Assembly (NCBI GenBank): GCA_964383905.1
Contig: CAYLJO010000104.1
Span: 1 to 21,644 of the forward strand
From: CAYLJO01 sp964383905
GTDB taxonomy: Bacteria > Acidobacteriota > Blastocatellia > Pyrinomonadales > Pyrinomonadaceae
Reading direction: 5' to 3'
Length of the DNA: 21,644 bases
In this document: in pieces, positions 1-7,394 of the stretch
Numbering within the stretch: the stretch's first letter is position 1
How the letters are laid out: each line of letters starts with the position of its first letter
Notes under the pieces: generated by a model
Databases searched by the model: none
Seen by the model: the letters and a program-made list of their open reading frames with translations, nothing else
Told to the model about the DNA's origin: nothing
Made by a program: the position numbers and the translations under genes

Positions 1-1
1 G

Positions 2-1048
2 GTGCAGGATTCCATCTCGAAACAGATAGCGCAGGAGCTCACGCTGAAATTGAGCAGCGGGGAGCGGGAGCAATTGGTCAAGCGCTATACACAGAATGCC
101 GAGGCATACCAATTATATCTGCGAGGGCGTTACTTCTGGAATAAACGGACCGAAGAGGGACTGAAGAAGGCCACCGAGTACTTCGAACGGGCGATCCAGA
201 CAGACCCGCGCTTCGCTCTGGCTTATGCAGGCTTGGCGGATTCTTACGCCCTGCTTAACTTCTACCGTGCGCTCCAACAGGAAGGGGTCTTCCCAAGAGC
301 TCGTGCCGCAGCCGAGAAGGCGCTGGAGATCGATAATACGCTGGTCGAAGCTCACACCACCCTGGCTTATGTTAAATACAGTTATGACTGGGACTGGGCC
401 AGCGCCGAGAGAGAATTTAAGCGAGCCATCGAGTTGAATCCGAACTATCCGACCGCCCATCAATGGTATGCCGAGTACCTGATGTATATGGCGCGGTTTG
501 ACGAAAGCCTGGCTGAGTTCAAACGAGCCCAGGAGCTTGATCCGCTCTCGCTCGTCATCAACACCGAACTGGGATCTCCTTACCTCTACATGCGCCAGTG
601 TGACCGGGCGATGGAAATATATCGAAAAGCGCTGGAGATGGACCCGAACTTCCCATTGGTAATCTTCTGCATGGAGCTCTGTTATGAGCAGAAGGGGATG
701 TACGAGGAAGCCATTGCGGAATATCAAAAGGCGAACACGCTGTTCGGAAATAAATGGGCAGTAGCAGCACTGGGGCGCGCTTATGCGGAGGCGGGAAGAA
801 GGCGCGAGGCGCAAGAGGTCCTCAAAGAATTGATCCAGGCTTCCAGGCAACACCACTTCTCACCCTATCTTATAGCAACACTCCACACAGCGTTAGGTGA
901 GAAGGACGAGGCGTTCGCCTGGCTGGAAAAGGCCTACAGAGATCGAGATGAGCGAATTACCCTTCTGAAAGTCGATTGGAACATCGACGGCCTGCGCTCG
1001 GACCCTCGATTCAAGGAGCTGCTGCAACGGATTAACCTCCCGCAGTGA
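2..1048 (+). CDS. TPR-repeat protein, C-terminal part (5' end outside window)
   Basis: The reading frame is open at the left edge, so the true start lies upstream. The GTG at position 2 is only the first possible start inside the window. The visible 348 residues hold about seven TPR-like helical pairs, with units such as YFERAIQTDPRFALAYAGLADSYALL-type repeats, and end in the DGLRSDPRFKELL tail common in this family. The opening segment (VQDSISKQIAQEL) is the linker that in acidobacterial proteins follows a TolB-like beta-propeller or winged-helix/kinase part, so those domains are probably upstream; this is inferred, not seen. TPRs bind partner proteins, and the target here is unknown. A collinear paralogue lies on the opposite strand at the right end of the window. 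No terminator is evident after the stop. Confidence 0.85.
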   Translation: MQDSISKQIAQELTLKLSSGEREQLVKRYTQNAEAYQLYLRGRYFWNKRTEEGLKKATEYFERAIQTDPRFALAYAGLADSYALLNFYRALQQEGVFPRARAAAEKALEIDNTLVEAHTTLAYVKYSYDWDWASAEREFKRAIELNPNYPTAHQWYAEYLMYMARFDESLAEFKRAQELDPLSLVINTELGSPYLYMRQCDRAMEIYRKALEMDPNFPLVIFCMELCYEQKGMYEEAIAEYQKANTLFGNKWAVAALGRAYAEAGRRREAQEVLKELIQASRQHHFSPYLIATLHTALGEKDEAFAWLEKAYRDRDERITLLKVDWNIDGLRSDPRFKELLQRINLPQ

Positions 1049-1354
1049 ACTCGCTCACCCTTCGATTCCAGCACTTGGCTCCCGGCCGCGTATGAGAATG
1101 CCTACCGACTGGGGGAAGAGACGAATAGACACCGCTCTCGAATGAGAGCTCCAGCTTCCTCACAGCGCTCTACCTGCCGGAGTAGTCTGATGAGGGAAAG
1201 GCATGTTGACCAAAGCCATCACGCGAGCCTCAAAAGGCGGTAGAACTCTCGGGAAATGGCCGGTAAGTCGGGACGTACTGAGGCGTCTCTGCAAACAGCT
1301 CCGGTGTTAAGCCTCTCACACTCCCTTTTGATGTGCGCTCTTCGAGTATTTGCG
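1049..1354. other. Intergenic region with no gene recognised
   Basis: About 300 bases between the TPR gene and the promoter of the DNA glycosylase. I see no open frame with family resemblance, no tRNA-like cloverleaf and no strong T-tailed hairpin. It could be decayed sequence or leader DNA. Confidence 0.5.
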
Positions 1355-1384
1355 TTGACAACGCTGCGAGCACGCTCCTAAAAT
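1355..1384 (+). promoter_or_regulatory. Sigma70-like promoter for the DNA glycosylase gene
   Basis: TTGACA at 1355-1360 and TAAAAT at 1379-1384 are separated by 18 bases. The -35 is a full consensus match and the -10 has five of six. Transcription would begin about 1391, only about 15 bases before the GTG start at 1406, so the mRNA leader would be very short. A second TTGACA at 1393-1398 has no matching -10 before the gene. Confidence 0.6.
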
Positions 1385-1405
1385 TAGCCTTGTTGACAAA
1401 ACTTC

Positions 1406-2068
1406 GTGCGACGCGAATTTCAACCAGTCACTATTGAAAACATACGTGCGACACACAAGGCGCGGCGCCGGGAGATTCGTGCCCGGCTCGCCGAGTTTCG
1501 CCGAGTGTGGCGGAGCGGATCGGATGAGCGGCTCTGGGAAGAATTGGTCTTCTGCATTTTTACCGCCGGAGCGTCCGCGCGGATGGGCCTGCGCTCAATC
1601 GACGCCGTGAGGCCGTTGCTCAACGATGGAACGCACGAAGCCATGACACGGGCCCTCACCGGAGTCCATCGCTATCCGGCGGCGCGTCCGGGTTACATCG
1701 TCGTTACGCGCGACTACTTGCGCGAAGACTGCCGGATGCGGCTGCGCGAGCGGCTCGAAAGTTTCCATGACCCGCTTGGGCGTCGCGACTGGCTCGCCAG
1801 GGAACGGCGCATCAAGGGGCTCGGCTACAAAGAGTCGAGCCATTTTCTGCGGAACATAGGCCTGACGGGGTACGGGATTCTGGATAAGCACATTCTGCGC
1901 AGCCTCGCGGAACTCGGCGTCACCGAATCCCCTCGGCCGCCGGCGACTCGCGCCCGTTACTTAGAGACGGAAGACCGCCTGCGGCGTTTCGCGCGCGACG
2001 TGCGGATCGATTTCGACGAGCTGGATCTGGTGCTGTGGTCGATGAAGACCGGAGAGATCTTGAAGTGA
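1406..2068 (+). CDS. ogg: Ogg2-type 8-oxoguanine DNA glycosylase/AP lyase
   Basis: Predicted bifunctional base-excision repair enzyme that removes 8-oxoguanine and cuts the abasic strand in the cytoplasm. The 220-residue length fits the compact Ogg2 (archaeal-type N-glycosylase/DNA lyase) family. The helix-hairpin-helix region reads IKGLGYKESSHFLRNIG (about 136-152) followed by GYGILDKHILR. Lys142 and Asp160 are 18 residues apart, the same spacing as the catalytic Lys and Asp of the archaeal Ogg2 enzymes. An in-frame TGA at 1394 leaves the GTG at 1406 as the first usable start. No clear Shine-Dalgarno sequence precedes it, which agrees with the very short leader predicted from the promoter at 1355-1384. 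It stands 28 bases ahead of the protease gene and may be co-transcribed with it. The family is scattered in bacteria, so transfer is possible but not shown. Confidence 0.87.
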   Translation: MRREFQPVTIENIRATHKARRREIRARLAEFRRVWRSGSDERLWEELVFCIFTAGASARMGLRSIDAVRPLLNDGTHEAMTRALTGVHRYPAARPGYIVVTRDYLREDCRMRLRERLESFHDPLGRRDWLARERRIKGLGYKESSHFLRNIGLTGYGILDKHILRSLAELGVTESPRPPATRARYLETEDRLRRFARDVRIDFDELDLVLWSMKTGEILK

Positions 2069-2096
2069 AAGCCGAAGGAAAGTGGGAGGATGAAAA

Positions 2097-3728
2097 ATGA
2101 AAGCTCGACCAATATCTTTCTCGCCCTTCGGCCTGCTCCCTTTATCCTCGAGACTGGCGGTTGAATGTGCGCTCGTCCTGGCGGTCTGCCTCACGCCGGG
2201 CACGAGTGTTTTCGCGACCACGTATGCGGGTGACAAGGTGCGCAGCCGTGCGGAGCGTGCGCTGCGCGAAGGCGAATTCGAATTGGCGGAAAAATTATTT
2301 CGCGAGTTGATTACCAAGAACGCGCACGACACGGACGCGCGCCTCGGCCTGAGCTTCACGCTACTCAAGCAGAGGAATCTGCTGGATGCTTACGACCAGG
2401 CGGCACGCGTGCTGGCCGCCGACCCGCTGTCGGCTCGTGGTCACGCTTTGCTGGGCTCGGTGGTGCTGGCCTCCGGCGATTTTCGTCTCTCGGTCGAAGA
2501 GTTTCGCACGGCGCTCAGCCTGAATGAGCGGGAGGCGCTGGCCGTCGCGGGCCTGGCGATGGTTGATTTCTACGAGGGCCGCACTAACTCAAGCTTGAGT
2601 GGATTGCGGCGTGCCGCCAGCATCGACCCGGGCGAGCCGGATTACGCCTTCAGTCTGGCCCAGGCGGCCGCGCGGACAGAGCATTTCAAGGAAGCCGCCG
2701 ACGCTTACGAGCGTTTCCTGGTGATTGCGCCGCGGACAGACTCCGACCGCCGCGCGCGCATCCGCGGCCTGATCGATTTTCTGCGTTATCTCGGCACGCA
2801 GAGTACGCTCTACGTTCACAGCGGCGAACCTCGCGCGACGGTGCCGGTCGACGCGGCCGACAACCGTCCCGTTCTCGAGGTGCGCATTAACGGCGGGAGA
2901 GAGCCGTTGCGGTTTGTTCTTGACACCGGCTCTGGCATGTCTGTGATCTCTGAGGAGACGGCGCGGCGTCTGGCTGTACGGACGGTAGCGCGCGGCGGAC
3001 TTGCGCGTGCCGTCGGCGGCGGCGGGCGCTTTGATATCGCATACGGCTTCCTCGCGTCAATTGATATCGGCGAAGCGCGTGTGCAGAACGTGCCCGTTTA
3101 CATCCGCCGCTTTTTTGACGAAAAGAATAAGGTTGATGGATATTTAGGCACATCCGCGATCGCCAAATTCCGGGCCACGGTTGATTACGGTGATCGCTCC
3201 TTTACGCTTGTGCGGCAACGCGGGACGAACAACGCGCCGGAAACGCCGGGCGCAAACAGTATCGAGATTCCCGTCCGCACTACTTCGAGCGGCTTTCTCA
3301 GCGGTGAGGTTTACCTCGACGGCATTAGCAAGCCGCTCAATTTCATTATCGACACAGGCGCAACCATCTCTGTCGTGTCCGAGAAACTCGCGACACGCGA
3401 GGAGATGAGCAACCTCGCGGAAGCCGGGCGGATGCGCGTCTACGGGGCCGCCGGGGTTGCCGAGGACGTCAAAATGCTGCTGCTGCCGCACCTCAGGTTC
3501 GGCGCTTGCGAGCGCGAGCGGATCCACGCGGCGGTGCTCGACCTTGAGCCGATCAACGAGACCGCCGGGTTTGTGCAGGCCGGCATTATCGGCGGAAATT
3601 TTCTGCGCCACTTCCGAGTCACCTTCGATTTCCAAAGAGGGATCGTCCGCCTTGAGCCTCTGACGACTATTCAGCAGAAGGCCGTGCTCGCTGCCCCTGC
3701 GGCCAGCGCCATGGTCAAGCACCAATGA
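2097..3728 (+). CDS. Secreted TPR protein with two retroviral-type aspartic protease domains
   Basis: 543 residues. A hydrophobic stretch at about 19-40 ending near VFA looks like a signal peptide, so the protein is probably exported. Residues 45-215 form TPR-like helical repeats. Two clan AA aspartic protease units follow: the first has FVLDTGSGMSVIS with Asp276 and the later GYLGTS (349-353); the second has FIIDTGATISVVS with Asp419 and the later GIIGGNFL (497-504). Retroviral-type proteases normally act as dimers of one such unit, so the two units in one chain could pair internally, as in pepsin; this is inference. Substrate is unknown. A GGGAGG Shine-Dalgarno motif sits about 8 bases before the ATG. 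The stop overlaps the next gene's start (ATGA), which suggests translational coupling with the PIN protein. Confidence 0.85.
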   Translation: MKARPISFSPFGLLPLSSRLAVECALVLAVCLTPGTSVFATTYAGDKVRSRAERALREGEFELAEKLFRELITKNAHDTDARLGLSFTLLKQRNLLDAYDQAARVLAADPLSARGHALLGSVVLASGDFRLSVEEFRTALSLNEREALAVAGLAMVDFYEGRTNSSLSGLRRAASIDPGEPDYAFSLAQAAARTEHFKEAADAYERFLVIAPRTDSDRRARIRGLIDFLRYLGTQSTLYVHSGEPRATVPVDAADNRPVLEVRINGGREPLRFVLDTGSGMSVISEETARRLAVRTVARGGLARAVGGGGRFDIAYGFLASIDIGEARVQNVPVYIRRFFDEKNKVDGYLGTSAIAKFRATVDYGDRSFTLVRQRGTNNAPETPGANSIEIPVRTTSSGFLSGEVYLDGISKPLNFIIDTGATISVVSEKLATREEMSNLAEAGRMRVYGAAGVAEDVKMLLLPHLRFGACERERIHAAVLDLEPINETAGFVQAGIIGGNFLRHFRVTFDFQRGIVRLEPLTTIQQKAVLAAPAASAMVKHQ

Positions 3729-4204
3729 AACAGAGCCTCTACCTGGAAACATCCGTGATCGGCGCGTACCTCGACAACGGCGAGCCGTTCCGCCGCGACC
3801 TGACGATCCGCTGGTGGGAGCACGAAATGCCGGAGTATCGAGCCGTGGCGTCCGTCCTGGTGGAGCGTGAGTTGGAGCGTGTGCCGGAACCGCACCGGAC
3901 CAGTTATTTGAAACTGGCCCGCCCGCTCGAACAGGTCGAGCTGACGGATGAGGCGGCGATCCTCGCCGAAGGCTACATCGCGCGCGGCATCTTCCACCGA
4001 AAGTATATTGCCGACGCTTTACACGTCGCCATCGCCTCGTTCCATAAGATAGATTATTTAGTGACGTGGAACTTCGGGCACCTGGCAAACGTGCGCCGCC
4101 AGGCACGGATCCGACTTTTCAACACGGCCGCCGGTTTCTTCGTGCCGATGATCGTGACGCCGGAGTTTTTAGTCTCCGAAGCGACAGAATACCGCGAAGC
4201 GTAG
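3725..4204 (+). CDS. PIN-domain protein, VapC-like ribonuclease toxin candidate
   Basis: 159 residues of a PIN-like nuclease fold. The first strand reads LYLETSVIGAYLD, with Glu8 at the position often held by Asp (the ETS version is common in this PIN subgroup). Further acidic residues are Glu48/Glu50 in VERELER and Asp97 in YIADALHVAIA, followed by DYLVTWNFGHLAN (110-122). Proteins of this type are usually RNases in type II toxin-antitoxin pairs. The ATG overlaps the protease stop codon, an unusual position for a toxin gene and possibly a means of coupling expression. The small protein beginning 58 bases downstream is the candidate antitoxin, which gives toxin-first order. Actual toxicity and RNA target are not deducible from sequence. 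Confidence 0.82.
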   Translation: MKQSLYLETSVIGAYLDNGEPFRRDLTIRWWEHEMPEYRAVASVLVERELERVPEPHRTSYLKLARPLEQVELTDEAAILAEGYIARGIFHRKYIADALHVAIASFHKIDYLVTWNFGHLANVRRQARIRLFNTAAGFFVPMIVTPEFLVSEATEYREA

Positions 4205-4262
4205 ATGGTGAACAGATCAACTGCCGGTCTTGTCGCTGTTTACGATTCGCGATTGACGACGT

Positions 4263-4493
4263 ATGTATCGTAAGCCAAGATTTCTCGAAATACTTCACGC
4301 GATTCGTGAGGAGATGTCGCGCGAAGCAGATTATGATGTCGATCTGTTCGCGGAGATGGTGCGCTCGGGCGCGCGGCCCGGCCACGGCGCCGAGCGGAAC
4401 ATTCGTGGCTACAAACAGCGTGCGCCGCGCGCCGGAGATGCTGTCGAGGTCGAATCGCCCAAGCATGGGCGCAGGAAGCGTGCTGCGCGATGA
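4263..4493 (+). CDS. Small protein, candidate antitoxin partner of the PIN protein
   Basis: 76 residues. An in-frame TGA at 4254 shows that the ATG at 4263 is the only reasonable start. The first 35 residues (PRFLEILHAIREEMSREADYDVDLFAEMVR) carry the pattern HxIREE...YD.D, seen in short proteins encoded next to PIN proteins of this kind. The rest is basic, proline/arginine-rich and low in complexity, and may be disordered. The assignment rests on recall of that neighbour pattern plus the position right after the PIN gene, not on a solved antitoxin family. No classic VapB-type DNA-binding N-terminus (ribbon-helix-helix or AbrB) is visible. No clear ribosome-binding site is seen. Confidence 0.6.
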   Translation: MYRKPRFLEILHAIREEMSREADYDVDLFAEMVRSGARPGHGAERNIRGYKQRAPRAGDAVEVESPKHGRRKRAAR

Positions 4494-4547
4494 TAGGTTT
4501 CTCACGTAATTATAACTCGGAACTCGAGGCACAGGCTTTTTAACGAT

Positions 4548-5336
4548 ATGGATGTGACGTTCGAAACAATCGGGCTCGAAGTGCCAAGCGAAAAAGCTTT
4601 CAACTACCTGGCGGAGCGCGCCGGCGATCAGGGCGAGCCGACACAGCTTTTGCGGCGTGGGGCGGTGCTGCACGGCCGCTGCTGGAAGCTCGGCGACGGT
4701 TTAGAAGTCTGGACGGTGCTGTATGAGTCCGGCACCGGCGACATCTTTTACGCCGACTGCCGGCCCGGCTTCCGCGCGCGCTATACACAGCGGATCAGTC
4801 CCTGGGCGCTCACGGAATATGACGAAGAGGGCGAAGCGGTCATCCACGGGTACTGCGACGGCACGGATACGGAAGTCCTCTTCGAATTACAGAATTTGAC
4901 GGAGGTGGGCGCCGCCGGTTTCCGCGTCCACGAATTGCATGTCGGTTTGTGCGGGCTGGCGTATCGCGCTCGCGTCGGCGAGCGAAAGACTGCGGCGCGC
5001 TGGCAGCCGCTCGAGAAATCGGCCCCGGCGCGCGCCGCGCACGAAAACGATTGGAGCGTGTGCGGGCGCGTCATCGCCTTTAAGCCGCTCCGCAACCCTT
5101 TGTCCGGGAGCGAACTCTACTGGATATACCTTGACCTTGAGCGCCTGAAACTCGAAGTGCTCGTCAACCGGCGCGCGCTCCGCGGGAGACCCCTCGTGGT
5201 GGGGGCCAACCTGACGGCCGAAGTCTGGCTGCAGGGCCATGTGCTGGACGAACAGGCCCTCCGCTCGCGCTACGAAGGCGTTGACCGTGCCTACACGCCG
5301 GCCCACTTTTGGTCCGGTTTGAGGAGGAGTAACTGA
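4548..5336 (+). CDS. Hypothetical protein, 262 residues
   Basis: I do not recognise this protein. It has no signal peptide or membrane segment, so it is probably cytoplasmic. The first 150 residues are rich in beta-prone stretches with a polar WKLGDGLEVWTVL block. Residues about 168-240 begin VCGRVIAFKPLRNPLSG and run through a strand-rich segment ending AEVWLQGHVL, which resembles a small beta-barrel (OB-like) domain; this is a guess from pattern. Codon use and GC match the neighbours, and long uninterrupted reading with tandem stops (TGA then TAG at 5334-5339) supports a real gene. The ribosome-binding site is weak. The stop is almost fused to the inverted repeat at 5338-5411. Confidence 0.7.
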   Translation: MDVTFETIGLEVPSEKAFNYLAERAGDQGEPTQLLRRGAVLHGRCWKLGDGLEVWTVLYESGTGDIFYADCRPGFRARYTQRISPWALTEYDEEGEAVIHGYCDGTDTEVLFELQNLTEVGAAGFRVHELHVGLCGLAYRARVGERKTAARWQPLEKSAPARAAHENDWSVCGRVIAFKPLRNPLSGSELYWIYLDLERLKLEVLVNRRALRGRPLVVGANLTAEVWLQGHVLDEQALRSRYEGVDRAYTPAHFWSGLRRSN

Positions 5337-5337
5337 T

Positions 5338-5411
5338 AGTAATCAGTAAACAGTAATCAGTGATCAGCTTTTGGGTTTGAGCTGACTACTGACTACTGTT
5401 TACTGACTACT
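5338..5411. repeat. Long imperfect inverted repeat built from CAGTAATCAG-like units
   Basis: Two 32-base arms (5338-5369 and 5380-5411) around a 10-base loop match as inverted copies at 28 of 32 positions. All four differences are transitions, so most can be read as G-U wobbles in one of the two RNA strands. Each arm is itself made of short repeated CAGTAATCAG/AGTAGTCAG-like units. It begins two bases after the stop of the upstream gene and ends seven bases before the lytic transglycosylase ATG. It could end transcription, stabilise RNA, hide the start region, or be a mobile dispersed repeat. A related short run is at 10874-10888. Confidence 0.85.
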
Positions 5412-5418
5412 GGTTTTA

Positions 5419-6036
5419 ATGAAACGTCTTATTGCCATCATCTTACTCCTCAGCTTCAGCGCCGCCGGAATCTACCTCTTCAACCAGTACTGGATTCATC
5501 GCTTCGATGCTTTGATTGCGCGAGAGGCCACGGCCTACCACCTCGACCCTGATCTCGTGTGGAGTATCATTTATGAGGAGACCTATTTCCGCCCGTGGAA
5601 AATCGGCGGCAAGAATGAGGTCGGATTGATGCAGGTGACGCCGGTGGTAGGGCACGAGTGGGCCGCTGAAACGGGCATGCGTGATATTGAGCGCCGGATG
5701 GCCCAGGACGCGCGAGGCTTTCTACGCGATCCGGAACATAATATACAGGTCGGGTGCTGGTATCTGGAGAAACTCCGCAACGAGTTCCGTGATACGCCGG
5801 GCGCGGAAGCGCGCATGCTCGCCGGATACAACGCCGGTCTGAGTCGCGCGGCGGAGTGGAATCAAACCGCCGAAGGCCGCCGCCCGCTCACTACAGAAGA
5901 GTTCATTGCGCGCATCGACTTTCCTTCCACGCGCGCTTACGTCACATCAATCCTCGAGCGCTACCGCAAGCTTAAAGCGGCGCGCCCGCGCAACCCCACG
6001 TCCCAGATCAGCAGTGTGGCGGAGGCGGGCCGGTGA
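5419..6036 (+). CDS. Membrane-anchored lytic transglycosylase (SLT domain)
   Basis: 205 residues. An N-terminal hydrophobic segment (about 4-22) would tether it to the inner membrane or act as a signal, placing the SLT domain in the periplasm, where it cleaves peptidoglycan between MurNAc and GlcNAc with formation of 1,6-anhydroMurNAc. SLT hallmarks are present in order: IIYEETYFRP (51-59, Glu54 as the likely catalytic acid), GLMQVTP (69-75), NIQVGCWYLEKL (108-119) and AGYNAG (135-140). The C-terminus has the usual TRAYVTSILERYRKLK. The ATG lies just after the inverted repeat and has no visible Shine-Dalgarno sequence, so the hairpin may affect its translation. Its stop overlaps the GTG of the MFS gene. 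Confidence 0.88.
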   Translation: MKRLIAIILLLSFSAAGIYLFNQYWIHRFDALIAREATAYHLDPDLVWSIIYEETYFRPWKIGGKNEVGLMQVTPVVGHEWAAETGMRDIERRMAQDARGFLRDPEHNIQVGCWYLEKLRNEFRDTPGAEARMLAGYNAGLSRAAEWNQTAEGRRPLTTEEFIARIDFPSTRAYVTSILERYRKLKAARPRNPTSQISSVAEAGR

Positions 6037-7394
6037 CCTACCGGCAACTGCTCATCGAGAATGCCGATTTTCGTCGTTTGTGGATCGGGCAGGTCGTCTC
6101 CGAAATCGGCGACTGGCTCAATAACATCGCCGTGCTGGCGTTGGCCATAGAGCTGGCGGGCGCGGGCCGCGAAGGGCGCGCCATCTCGATTTACGCCATC
6201 GCACGCCACCTGCCTTTGTTCCTCTTCGGACCCGTCGCCGGTGTCGTCGGGGACCGGAGGGACAGGCGCCGCGTGATGATCGAGGCGGACATCGCACGCG
6301 CATTCCTTGCGCTCGGGTTTCTGGTGGCCAACATCTTTGCGGCGCTGCCGGTCATCTACTTTGTTGGCGCTTCGCTCTTTGCCGTCTCAGCCTTCTTCAA
6401 CGCCGCTAAGCGCGCTTCAATCCCTAACATCGTGCGGAGCGCGGACCAACTCCTGACCGCAAATTCGCTCTCGGCCTCGACAACCGCCGCGACCATCGCC
6501 GTCGGCTCTGCGCTCGGAGGCGTCGTCGCGACCTTCGTCGGGCGCAACACCGTTTTTATACTCAACGCGGCGACCTTTCTCATCTCAGCCGGAATGATCC
6601 GTCGCATACGCGGTCGCACAAGCGCCATGTCACGGCGCGGAGAGGCGGAGATGCCGCACGTGATAGAGGAGCTGGATTTCGCCGCGTCCCCGCGTCCCCG
6701 TGTCTCCGCGTCTCCCTTGCGCGGCGCTCTGGTTGACTTTCGCGAAGGCTTGCGCTACGTACGTCGCGTCCGCGTCCTTTCAGCGATCTTTATCGTGGCA
6801 GCCGGATGGGGACTGGGGAACGGCGTGGCGCGCGCTTTATACAGTATCTTCGGCGCGCGTCTAGGCATGGCGGCGGCAGCCGGATTCATCGCCCGCCCAA
6901 CGGACTTCGGCATCTCCGTGCTCTTTGTCGCCATGGGTCTGGGCGGCGTCATGGGGGCGCCCGTCGCGCGCCGCTTCAATTCGGCTGCCGGCGCGAGGCT
7001 CGGCTCGCGTATGGGGCGGTCCATGATCCTTGACGGCTGTGGACTGACGCTGTTCAGTTTGATGCCGGCGCTGTGGAGCGCGTCACTGGTACTGATCGCG
7101 CGTGAAGTCAATTTCGCGATCTGGTGGACGGCGCAGCAGACCATCATCATGACCCGGACGGAGGATCGCTACAGCGGGCGCGTTTTCGCCTCTTATGAGA
7201 CCTTAACGACGCTGATGATGGTCGGCTCAATGCTGGCGGCGGGCGCTGCCGCCGACACGTACGGCATCAGGCCGGTGGCCGCCACGGGTGGCGCAATCAT
7301 CGCCCTCTCCGGTCTCTTATGGTTCGTGCTGCGGCGACAGAAAGGTGCGCGGGACGAGCGCGCGTCAAGTAGCGCAAGGGAGCTTTCATCTTGA
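6033..7394 (+). CDS. MFS transporter (EntS/MFS_3-like efflux type)
   Basis: 453 residues with about ten to twelve hydrophobic segments, an inner-membrane exporter of unknown substrate. The N-terminus (FRRLWIGQVVSEIGDWLNNIAVLALAIEL) and the loop GVVGDRRDRRRVMI after the second helix fit the EntS-like MFS group, in which GDRxDRR stands for the MFS loop 2-3 motif. The start is GTG at 6033, sharing GTGA with the stop of the transglycosylase gene, so translation is probably coupled. A long cytoplasmic loop between the two halves (about residues 192-232) contains a low-complexity segment encoded by a CCGCGTCY repeat. The stop overlaps the TTG start of the next gene. Confidence 0.88.
   Translation: MTYRQLLIENADFRRLWIGQVVSEIGDWLNNIAVLALAIELAGAGREGRAISIYAIARHLPLFLFGPVAGVVGDRRDRRRVMIEADIARAFLALGFLVANIFAALPVIYFVGASLFAVSAFFNAAKRASIPNIVRSADQLLTANSLSASTTAATIAVGSALGGVVATFVGRNTVFILNAATFLISAGMIRRIRGRTSAMSRRGEAEMPHVIEELDFAASPRPRVSASPLRGALVDFREGLRYVRRVRVLSAIFIVAAGWGLGNGVARALYSIFGARLGMAAAAGFIARPTDFGISVLFVAMGLGGVMGAPVARRFNSAAGARLGSRMGRSMILDGCGLTLFSLMPALWSASLVLIAREVNFAIWWTAQQTIIMTRTEDRYSGRVFASYETLTTLMMVGSMLAAGAAADTYGIRPVAATGGAIIALSGLLWFVLRRQKGARDERASSSARELSS
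6682..6713 (+). repeat. Four tandem 8-base units (CCGCGTCY) inside the MFS gene
   Basis: Four consecutive units read CCGCGTCC, CCGCGTCC, CCGTGTCT and CCGCGTCT. The unit is not a multiple of three, yet the frame stays open and encodes SPRPRVSAS in the central loop. Similar GGACGCGG-type strings occur as intergenic dispersed repeats in several environmental bacteria (recall), so this may be a repeat that landed in a tolerant loop. Confidence 0.8.

Noticed and set aside
3144..4106. Open minus-strand frame of 320 residues opposite the protease and PIN genes
   Set aside because: No family resemblance and low-complexity basic stretches; the plus strand carries clear DTG and PIN motifs here.
5338..5411. 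CRISPR-like array because of repeated CAGTAATCAG units
   Set aside because: Units are about ten bases, without unique spacers, and arranged as an inverted pair.
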